6,887 nt of DNA from Chloroflexota bacterium (lineage in GTDB: Bacteria; Chloroflexota; Dehalococcoidia; GIF9; AB-539-J10). Shown piece after piece: positions 1 through 4,481 of this stretch. The position numbers were made by a program, and so were the translations under genes. Under the pieces are notes generated by a model. That model was not told where the DNA came from, ran no database searches, and worked only from the letters and a program-made list of their open reading frames with translations. The number at the start of each line of letters is the position of its first letter. The stretch's first letter is position 1. The stretch spans positions 1 through 6,887 of the forward strand of contig DAOVBS010000028.1 of the NCBI GenBank assembly GCA_030670425.1. Reading direction: 5' to 3'.

Positions 1-328
1 CCAGATGGCACAGGGTCAGACCATCCATCTCTATCAGGTAGATAGTGTTCTTGCCTCTCAGTCTGCCTTTGTCGTTGTCATGAAAGGAGCCGATGCCGGT
101 TATGAACATGCCTCCGATTTCATATTCCCCCGGCCCCTTTATCTGCCTGGGGTTGTTGGCGACACCTTCGACGTAGCTGTGACCGGGATGGAAATGGCTG
201 ATGGTCACTACGTCTGCTCCGAGGTGATCCAGGGAGGGAGCCAGGTCAGGATGATATGGGTCAGTGATGATGGCTTTCTGCTTTCCTTTGATGACAAAAC
301 AGGAATGTCCTAACCAGATGATCTCCAT
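1..328 (-). CDS. MBL-fold metallo-hydrolase, N-terminal part (gene runs off the left edge)
   Basis: Reading the minus strand from the ATG at 328 gives 109 uninterrupted codons to the window edge. The protein begins MEIIWLGHSCFVIKG, the typical opening beta strands of the metallo-beta-lactamase superfamily in the UlaG-like/COG2220 branch (zinc-dependent hydrolases). It continues with a TDPY strand at residues 22-25, the metal-site region SHFHPGH at 44-50, and a GPGEYEIGGMFITGIGSFHD stretch at 65-84 that is characteristic of this branch. The usual metal motif is HxHxDH; here the Asp position is Gly49 while His45, His47 and His50 remain, so metal binding or catalysis may differ. The next expected motif (GDLGH) would lie just outside the window. 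Substrate is unknown; members of this branch are mostly uncharacterised cytoplasmic proteins. It is divergent from birA. The plus-strand frame over the same bases has no recognisable family and is a shadow. The family call is firm; the function is open. Confidence 0.85.
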   Translation of the reverse strand, partial: MEIIWLGHSCFVIKGKQKAIITDPYHPDLAPSLDHLGADVVTISHFHPGHSYVEGVANNPRQIKGPGEYEIGGMFITGIGSFHDNDKGRLRGKNTIYLIEMDGLTLCHL

Positions 329-337
329 AGCCCAGTA

Positions 338-366
338 AGGATAGCCGCTTTTCTTGGATTTGTCTA
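338..366 (-). promoter_or_regulatory. Putative promoter of the MBL-fold gene
   Basis: On the minus strand TAGACA (366-361, five of six bases of the -35 consensus) is followed after exactly 17 bases by TATCCT (343-338, four of six of the -10 consensus). The predicted start of transcription is near 331, only about 3 nt before the ATG at 328, so the mRNA would be almost leaderless. No Shine-Dalgarno sequence precedes this ATG, which agrees with that. This is inference from consensus matching only. Confidence 0.45.
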
Positions 367-393
367 TTCTTCGTGATGTTGTGGAGAAAGGAC

Positions 394-422
394 TTGACAA
401 AAGCGGGAGAATGGTTAACCCT
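394..422 (+). promoter_or_regulatory. Putative birA promoter (perfect -35, weak -10)
   Basis: TTGACA at 394-399 is a perfect -35 hexamer. The matching -10 position after 16-17 bases (416-422, TAACCCT) is poor, so the promoter would be weak or would need an activator. The predicted transcription start falls near 429, just before the ATG at 432 chosen for birA. The -10 region lies inside the BirA-box-like palindrome, an arrangement that would suit repression by the gene's own product. Confidence 0.35.
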
Positions 423-442
423 ATGCGAGCCATGGTTAACAA
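412..442. promoter_or_regulatory. Candidate BirA operator (biotin regulon box)
   Basis: The half-sites are TGGTTAACC (412-420) and GGTTAACAA (434-442), an inverted repeat separated by 13 bases. The BirA binding signal known from comparative work on biotin regulons is of the form TTGTWAACC, 14-15 bases, GGTTWACAA. The right half matches in full, the left half has one mismatch, and the spacer is one base shorter than usual. It sits at the start of a birA gene whose product carries the DNA-binding domain, overlapping the presumed -10 region and start codon. Caveat: ATGGTTAAC occurs twice here as a 9-base direct repeat (411-419, 432-440), and because GTTAAC is itself palindromic such a duplication would automatically look like an inverted repeat. 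Confidence 0.55.
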
Positions 443-1358
443 CGCAGAGGGGGAGATACTAAGGGCTCTCCGTGCCAGCGGCGACTATGTTTCCGGCGAG
501 GCGTTGAGCGCGGAACTGGGTGTCTCGAGAGTATGCATTTGGAAGCATATACGCAGCTTGGTGCGGCACGGCTATGTCATTAAGCCTTCGTCCAGGGGAT
601 ACCATCTCGTCTCCGCTCCGGACTTACTGCTTCCCTGTGAGTTCCCTGGTTGGGAACAGAAGATCTGTCATTTCTGGGAGCTTGACTCGACGATGCGTGT
701 GGCGAAGGCATTGGCAAAGAGAGGAGCGGAAGAGGGAACAATCGTAGTTGCTGAATCTCAGTCTCGTGGGCGAGGCAGGCTTGGGAGGGAGTGGTCCTCA
801 CCAGTGGGAGGGATATACTGCACGGTTATCTTGAGGCCAAAGATCAACCCGGCCTATGCTCCGAGGATCAGCTTGATGGCCTCGGTGGCGGTGGCGCGGA
901 CGATCAGACGGCTGTTTGGCTTGCCTGCCGAGTTGAAGTGGCCCAACGATGTGTTGATTGGAGGGAAAAAGGTGTGCGGCATACTGGCAGAAATGGAGGC
1001 AGAGATGGATGAGGTGGACTTTGTGAACCTGGGGATAGGTATAAACGTCAATTGCTCTATTTCCCAGCAGCGGGCGACTTCACTGAGAGATGAATTGGGA
1101 ACGGATGTCTCCAGGAAGGAAGTCTTGAGTGCGGTGCTGGCGGAAATACAGAGGCAGCAAGGCATGCTGACGAGGGACGACTTGCTTGGGGAATGGAAGG
1201 AGCTCTCGGCTACCCTGGGCAGGGAGGTGACGGTAGTGAGTCTGGGCGAGGAGATAGCAGGGAAAGCCATTGATGTTGATACCAATGGAGCGCTTATTGT
1301 GAAGTGTCGTGACGGTTCTCTGACGAGAGTCCTTGCCGGGGATTGCCTGCACTTGTGA
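432..1358 (+). CDS. birA: Bifunctional biotin--[acetyl-CoA-carboxylase] ligase / biotin operon repressor BirA
   Basis: The protein activates biotin with ATP to biotinyl-5'-AMP and attaches it to a lysine of carboxylase carrier proteins; BirA of this class also represses transcription. Counting from the ATG at 432 (308 aa), a winged helix-turn-helix (HTH_11) occupies about residues 5-60 (YVSGEALSAELGVSR, then WKHI). The catalytic BPL/LplA/LipB domain follows at about 80-230, with DSTMRVA (85-91), the biotin-adenylate loop GRGRLGR (113-119), KWPND with the active-site Lys169, and NLGIGINVN (199-207). The C-terminal BPL_C beta barrel covers about 261-308. Length is near that of E. coli BirA (321 aa). 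The start is uncertain: TTG 354, ATG 411 and ATG 423 are in frame. 432 puts the HTH at the usual distance from the N-terminus and leaves room for promoter and operator, but none of the starts has a well-placed ribosome binding site. The symporter gene follows after 3 nt, probably in one operon. Confidence 0.95.
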   Translation: MVNNAEGEILRALRASGDYVSGEALSAELGVSRVCIWKHIRSLVRHGYVIKPSSRGYHLVSAPDLLLPCEFPGWEQKICHFWELDSTMRVAKALAKRGAEEGTIVVAESQSRGRGRLGREWSSPVGGIYCTVILRPKINPAYAPRISLMASVAVARTIRRLFGLPAELKWPNDVLIGGKKVCGILAEMEAEMDEVDFVNLGIGINVNCSISQQRATSLRDELGTDVSRKEVLSAVLAEIQRQQGMLTRDDLLGEWKELSATLGREVTVVSLGEEIAGKAIDVDTNGALIVKCRDGSLTRVLAGDCLHL

Positions 1359-1361
1359 ACG

Positions 1362-2744
1362 ATGTCTATCCTGATTGGCTACTTCTTGCTTATAATCGGC
1401 ATAGGGGTGTGGAGTAGAAAGAGGGCGGATAGCCGGGACGGCTTCTTTGTTGCTCACAGGAACGGGACGACGTTTCTCATTACAGGGTCTCTCCTGGCCA
1501 CCATTATTGGCGGCTCGGCAACCGTAGGTTTGGCAGGCCTGGGATTTGAGCGAGGCCTGACGGGTGCTTGGTGGCTACTGGTGGGAAGCCTTGGCCTGCT
1601 GGTCTTGGGGGCTCTGGCCCGTAGGATAAGGGGGTTTTCTCTCTATACCCTCCCCGAGTTGGTGGAAAGACAGTACGATCGCCGCGCCGGTCTGGCAACC
1701 TCCATTCTCATTATTATTGCCTGGACGGGTGTGGTAGCAGGACAGATTGTAGCCGCGGGCAGAGTGCTATCGGTCCTGGCCTCCGGTTCGGCCGTCTTCT
1801 GGATGCTCATCTTCACGGCGATTCTTGTAGTCTACGCTGCCCTGGGAGGGCAGTATTCTGTCGTTCGCACCGATGCCATACAGGCGGTGATTCTTCTGGT
1901 GGGGATTCTGGTGGCCTTAGCGTTTATACTGCCACTCGTGGGAGGCCTAGGCGGATTGAAGGCCTCTCTTCCTCCGGATTACTTCTCGTTCCCTCTGAGC
2001 AGTGGGTTTGGTTGGAAGGCGCTCCTATCCTTGCTACTACTGGTCGGGGCAACGTACGTAGTGGGGCCCGACATGTACACAAGGCTTTTCTGCGCCCGGG
2101 AGGGAAGGATAGCTCAAAGATCAGTTCTGGTCACCAGCCTGCTTGTTTTCCTGTTCGCCTTTGTTATCGCTCTCATAGGTATGAGCGCCCGGGTGCTAGC
2201 TCCCCATATCTCCGCGGAGCAAGCCTTCCCACAGATGATAGGAGAGGCCCTGCCGTCAGGCGTGGGCGTGGTTGTTCTGGTTGCCTTGGTTGCTGCGCTG
2301 ATGTCCTCGGCAGATACCTGCCTGCTCAGCCAGAGCGTCATCCTGACCGAGGACATCCTCAAGCGGTTTCGGCCTATTGATGAGAGGCGGACCCTCCTGC
2401 TGGCCAGGTTCAGCATAGTCGTACTGGGCCTTGTGGCCGCGGGTCTGGCCATAACCTTGAAAGGAGTGATTTCGGCCCTTCTCTTTGCCTATACCATCTT
2501 CACCTGCGGACTTGTTGCCCCGGTAGTCGCTGGATTTTACAAGGAGAGATTGGGAGTGACCACGCACGGTGCTCTGGCAGCTCTCATAGGGGGTGGTGGG
2601 CTGGGACTGCTTGGAAGGATCCCTGGGCTCGATATCCCTCTCAAAGAAGACTTGGGGCTGGTGGGTTTTGCCGTGAGCGTCTTCCTCCTTTTCGGGGTAA
2701 GCCTGCTTACGCGCAAGCTGGAACGACAGAAAGGCGTGCTATAA
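1362..2744 (+). CDS. Sodium:solute symporter family (SSS) transporter, candidate vitamin importer
   Basis: A 460-residue, very hydrophobic inner-membrane protein with about 13 predicted membrane segments, the usual LeuT-fold topology of SSS transporters (PutP, PanF, SGLT; PutP has 502 aa). Diagnostic parts are TM1 with a glycine-rich broken region (LATIIGGSATVGLAGLGF, about 45-62), the signature GGQYSVVRTDAIQAVILL at about 162-179, and TM8 with MSSADT at 314-319. The hydroxyl residues of that last motif correspond to the Na+ site of this family. It should import a small organic solute with Na+. The substrate cannot be read from the motifs. It begins one codon after the birA stop, in the same frame, without a clear ribosome binding site, so translation is probably coupled to birA. 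Since the mammalian SSS member SMVT carries biotin, pantothenate and lipoate, and birA is the partner gene, biotin or another vitamin is a reasonable guess. Pantothenate or an unrelated solute remains possible. Confidence 0.9.
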   Translation: MSILIGYFLLIIGIGVWSRKRADSRDGFFVAHRNGTTFLITGSLLATIIGGSATVGLAGLGFERGLTGAWWLLVGSLGLLVLGALARRIRGFSLYTLPELVERQYDRRAGLATSILIIIAWTGVVAGQIVAAGRVLSVLASGSAVFWMLIFTAILVVYAALGGQYSVVRTDAIQAVILLVGILVALAFILPLVGGLGGLKASLPPDYFSFPLSSGFGWKALLSLLLLVGATYVVGPDMYTRLFCAREGRIAQRSVLVTSLLVFLFAFVIALIGMSARVLAPHISAEQAFPQMIGEALPSGVGVVVLVALVAALMSSADTCLLSQSVILTEDILKRFRPIDERRTLLLARFSIVVLGLVAAGLAITLKGVISALLFAYTIFTCGLVAPVVAGFYKERLGVTTHGALAALIGGGGLGLLGRIPGLDIPLKEDLGLVGFAVSVFLLFGVSLLTRKLERQKGVL

Positions 2745-2745
2745 T
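2737..2745 (+). promoter_or_regulatory. Extended -10 promoter element for gmk, overlapping the symporter stop codon
   Basis: TGCTATAAT at 2737-2745 is a perfect extended -10 element; the TAA inside it (2742-2744) is the symporter stop codon. The -35 region is weak (CTGGAA at 2718-2723, three of six, 16-base spacing), which extended -10 promoters tolerate. Transcription is predicted to start about 7 nt after the last T, at 2752, the first base of the gmk GTG start codon. That would give a leaderless message separate from birA-symporter readthrough. Confidence 0.5.
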
Positions 2746-2751
2746 GAAAAG

Positions 2752-3363
2752 GTGTCCGTTGAAACACTTGCCTCCCATCCTCTGCTCATAATCCTGTCTG
2801 GTCCTTCCGGAGTGGGCAAAGATGCCGTGCTCACCAGGATGAAGAAGCTGAGGCGCCCTTTTCATTATGTCGTTACTGCAACCACTCGGCGCCGCCGCGA
2901 GAGGGAGGAAGACGGAGTGGACTACCACTTCGTTTCCGAAAGAGAATTCCAGAGCATGATTGACAACGGCGAACTTCTGGAATGGGCCACGGTATATGGG
3001 AACTGCTACGGCGTACCTAGAGCCGAAATAGACCAATCTCTGGGCAAGGGAGCGGACGTGATAGTGAAGGTGGATGTTCAGGGCGCAACCACCATCAAGA
3101 AGACTCTACCCCAGGCTCTGTTCATCTTTCTCACCCCGCCCTCGATGGAATACCTGGAAAGACGGCTGAGGCAGCGCCACAGCGAATCCGACACAGACCT
3201 GGCTGTGAGGCTAGGGAAGGCTGAAGAAGAGATAGGGAGTGTGGCCCTCTTCGACTATGTCATAACAAGCAACGAGGGCAGAATTGACGAGGTTATTTCA
3301 CAGATCGAGACCATCGTTGCCGCCGAGAAGTCTCGAGTCAACCCCAGGGTTGTCAGGTTGTGA
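2752..3363 (+). CDS. gmk: Guanylate kinase
   Basis: Guanylate kinase phosphorylates GMP (and dGMP) to GDP with ATP in the cytoplasm, an essential step of GTP synthesis. The 203-residue product has the family's usual length. Visible parts are the P-loop SGPSGVGKD (residues 16-24), the GMP-binding segment TTRRRREREEDGVDYHFVS (44-62), EWATVYGNCYGVPR (77-90), VDVQGA (108-112 region) and the lid arginines RRLRQR (137-142). The P-loop ends in GKD where most P-loop proteins have GKS or GKT. The start is GTG at 2752; no in-frame alternative precedes the P-loop at a sensible distance. The purine-rich AAAAGG touches the start codon directly, too close for a ribosome binding site, so translation is either coupled to the symporter (7 nt gap) or leaderless. 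The usual companions of gmk (yicC/remA upstream, rpoZ downstream) are absent; the next gene is convergent. Confidence 0.95.
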   Translation: MSVETLASHPLLIILSGPSGVGKDAVLTRMKKLRRPFHYVVTATTRRRREREEDGVDYHFVSEREFQSMIDNGELLEWATVYGNCYGVPRAEIDQSLGKGADVIVKVDVQGATTIKKTLPQALFIFLTPPSMEYLERRLRQRHSESDTDLAVRLGKAEEEIGSVALFDYVITSNEGRIDEVISQIETIVAAEKSRVNPRVVRL

Positions 3364-3367
3364 CTGC

Positions 3368-3415
3368 GGCGTGGCCTGAGCACTGGCCCGCCAAGATATG
3401 CAGCTGGAGCCAGCT
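3368..3415. other. Tandem hairpins between the convergent gmk and GYD genes
   Basis: Just after the gmk stop, GGCG-T-GGCC (3368-3376) pairs with GGCCCGCC (3385-3392), giving eight GC pairs with one bulged T and an 8-base loop. A second hairpin follows, AGCTG/CAGCT (3402-3406 and 3411-3415) with loop GAGC. Neither is followed by a T-run on either strand, so this is not a standard intrinsic terminator. It could protect the gmk mRNA 3' end or act as a U-less terminator for either strand. The remainder of the 126-bp gap shows nothing I can name. Confidence 0.3.
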
Positions 3416-3489
3416 TGGGCAATCTCCATACCCGGGGAGGAGCTGTCTACGGTAGGTTGCGGGAGCACAAGCGGCGGCCGGATGGCCTG

Positions 3490-3777
3490 TTACTTCTTGA
3501 GGCTGGCAATGAAAGCATCGATGTCCATAGCGGCCATTGTCATGGTTTGAAGCGTACCCCTTGAACCCAACGCCATCGCCACCTTGGACACGGCTTCATT
3601 ACCGGGAGCTTCCAGAACATTCACGAAGTCGTACGGCCCTAGCAGGGCATACTGGGCGAGTACCTTTGCCCCCATTGCCTCCACTTCTTGGTTGACCTCT
3701 TTTATCCTTTCGGGGTGCTCTTTGATAGTCTTCCTTCCTTCGTCGGTAAGGGTTGTGAGCATAATGAATTTGGCCAT
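3490..3777 (-). CDS. GYD domain protein
   Basis: A 95-residue protein matching the GYD family (Pfam GYD, a small ferredoxin-like alpha/beta fold found mainly in bacteria and archaea, without settled biochemical role). It opens with MAKFIMLTTLTDEG, then a helix rich in K and E (about 14-36), GAKVLAQYALLGPYDFVNVLEAPGNEAV (36-63; the name-giving G-x-YD is at 47-50), and VAMALGSRGTLQTMTMAAMD (66-85). Length is typical, with no signal peptide or membrane segment. The ATG at 3777 is preceded by AGGAGG with a 6-nt spacer, the best ribosome binding site in the window, which fixes the start. It lies 156 nt downstream of ybeY on the same strand and probably has its own promoter. Family call is secure; function unknown. 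Confidence 0.92.
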   Translation of the reverse strand: MAKFIMLTTLTDEGRKTIKEHPERIKEVNQEVEAMGAKVLAQYALLGPYDFVNVLEAPGNEAVSKVAMALGSRGTLQTMTMAAMDIDAFIASLKK

Positions 3778-3783
3778 GTCTAA

Positions 3784-3789
3784 CCTCCT
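3784..3789 (-). promoter_or_regulatory. Strong Shine-Dalgarno site of the GYD gene
   Basis: On the minus strand AGGAGG (3789-3784) stands 6 nt before the ATG at 3777, with a second AAAGGAG a few bases further upstream. It is the only canonical ribosome binding site seen before a gene in this window, so the ribosomes of this organism do use the anti-SD sequence even though most neighbours lack a match. Confidence 0.75.
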
Positions 3790-3924
3790 CTACTCCTTTA
3801 TCTGCTTTGGATACCCTGGCCTGGATCCCGCCTGTGCTCCCACTTGGGGTGGAGTTGGCACATCGTTAAGGGGAATAGAAGGACGCTGTGCCTTTCCTTC
3901 GGCCTCTGCTCCACCATACGATAG

Positions 3925-3930
3925 ATTATA
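3925..3930 (-). promoter_or_regulatory. Putative -10 box upstream of the GYD gene
   Basis: A perfect TATAAT reads on the minus strand at 3930-3925, three bases after the tandem TAA TAG stops of ybeY. No good -35 hexamer is visible 16-18 bases upstream (the area is the 3' end of ybeY). Transcription would start near 3918 and give a leader of about 140 nt before GYD. That leader begins almost at once with an ATG (3917) opening a 39-codon frame that ends at 3798; I do not annotate this frame as a gene. Confidence 0.35.
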
Positions 3931-3933
3931 CTA

Positions 3934-4401
3934 TTATCCGTGAAGGCATTTCCCCAAAAGGTCCGCCTCCCTCAGCCGCATTCGCCTTTCTTCCTCCGGT
4001 TGCTCATGGTCATAGCCCAGAAGATGGAGTATTCCGTGAATGACCAGCAGTGCGAGTTCTGTGCCGATAGAATGTCCTTGCTCTCTGGCCTGCTCCATTG
4101 CCTGGGGGCAGGAAATGATTACCTCTCCGAGGTGAGCCAGCCCATCTGGGGGGAGAATGAAGGAAGGGGAGGCTTCTTGCTGAGGCAGCATGTGAAAGGC
4201 AATGACGTCTGTGAGGCTATCTACGCCGCGGTAATCTCGATTGAGATTTCGTATCGTCTCGGAAGTAGTGAAAAGCAGACTGACTTCGCATTGAGGGCTG
4301 ACGTCTTCGGCTTTCAGGACGTCTCGGACTACTCTTATAACTTGCCCTCGGTCAACGCAGTCGTCAAACTCCTGCTCGATGTGAATGCTGATTTCTTCCA
4401 T
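3934..4401 (-). CDS. ybeY: Endoribonuclease YbeY, 16S rRNA maturation factor
   Basis: YbeY is a metal-dependent single-strand endoribonuclease needed for 16S rRNA 3'-end maturation and late 30S quality control in the cytoplasm. The 155-residue product has the normal length. The metal motif H-x3-H-x5-H is complete in IHGILHLLGYDHE (His122, His126, His132). The conserved LNRDYRGVDSLTDVIAFHM segment (53-71) carries the functionally important arginine (Arg58 here, Arg59 in E. coli), and LGEVIIS (91-97) is the usual strand before the catalytic helix. The ATG at 4401 puts the first strand ISIHIEQEF at the N-terminus as expected; only a weak AGAAG precedes it. The gene ends with tandem stops TAA TAG. 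It is divergent from mutS; the common partners phoH and era are not in the window. The plus-strand frame across the same bases is a shadow. Confidence 0.95.
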   Translation of the reverse strand: MEEISIHIEQEFDDCVDRGQVIRVVRDVLKAEDVSPQCEVSLLFTTSETIRNLNRDYRGVDSLTDVIAFHMLPQQEASPSFILPPDGLAHLGEVIISCPQAMEQAREQGHSIGTELALLVIHGILHLLGYDHEQPEEERRMRLREADLLGKCLHG

Positions 4402-4425
4402 TAAGGCGAATCTTCTGGTTGAAGC

Positions 4426-4454
4426 ATCATAGCAGACGATCTATGTCGTTTCAA
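4426..4454 (-). promoter_or_regulatory. Promoter of ybeY
   Basis: On the minus strand TTGAAA (4454-4449, five of six) is followed after 17 bases by TATGAT (4431-4426, five of six), with an extended TGC just before the -10. It is the best sigma-70-type promoter in the window. The predicted start near 4419 leaves an 18-nt leader before the ATG at 4401. The element lies in the mutS upstream region, so initiation toward ybeY and toward mutS could interfere. Confidence 0.6.
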
Positions 4455-4468
4455 TCGGGCCCCTATAG

Positions 4469-4474
4469 TAGAAT
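4469..4474 (+). promoter_or_regulatory. Putative -10 box of mutS
   Basis: TAGAAT (4469-4474, five of six) ends 7 nt before the mutS ATG at 4482, and an overlapping TATAGT stands at 4464-4469. No convincing -35 hexamer is visible. Use of TAGAAT would start the mRNA at about 4481 and make it leaderless, in agreement with the lack of a ribosome binding site before this ATG. Confidence 0.3.
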
Positions 4475-4481
4475 AGCATCC

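Noticed and set aside
5..313. Plus-strand open frame of 102 codons, possible hypothetical protein
   Set aside because: The opposite strand over the same bases encodes a recognisable MBL-fold hydrolase; the plus-strand product matches no family I know.
411..440. Nine-base direct repeat ATGGTTAAC as a mobile or slippage repeat
   Set aside because: Only two copies; better explained as part of the operator-like inverted repeat, with duplication kept as a caveat.
854..1285. Minus-strand open frame of 143 codons
   Set aside because: It lies inside the birA catalytic domain; low-complexity serine-rich shadow.
3476..3487. GGCC-GGAT-GGCC as a terminator hairpin for gmk
   Set aside because: Only four base pairs, followed by a mixed rather than T-rich stretch and running into the GYD stop codon.
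3809..3828. Imperfect palindrome GGATAC...GGATCC in the ybeY-GYD gap as a terminator
   Set aside because: Only about four continuous pairs, interrupted, with no T-run on either strand.
3940..4404. Plus-strand open frame of 154 codons opposite ybeY
   Set aside because: ybeY on the minus strand carries the complete H-x3-H-x5-H motif and a good promoter; the opposite frame is a shadow.
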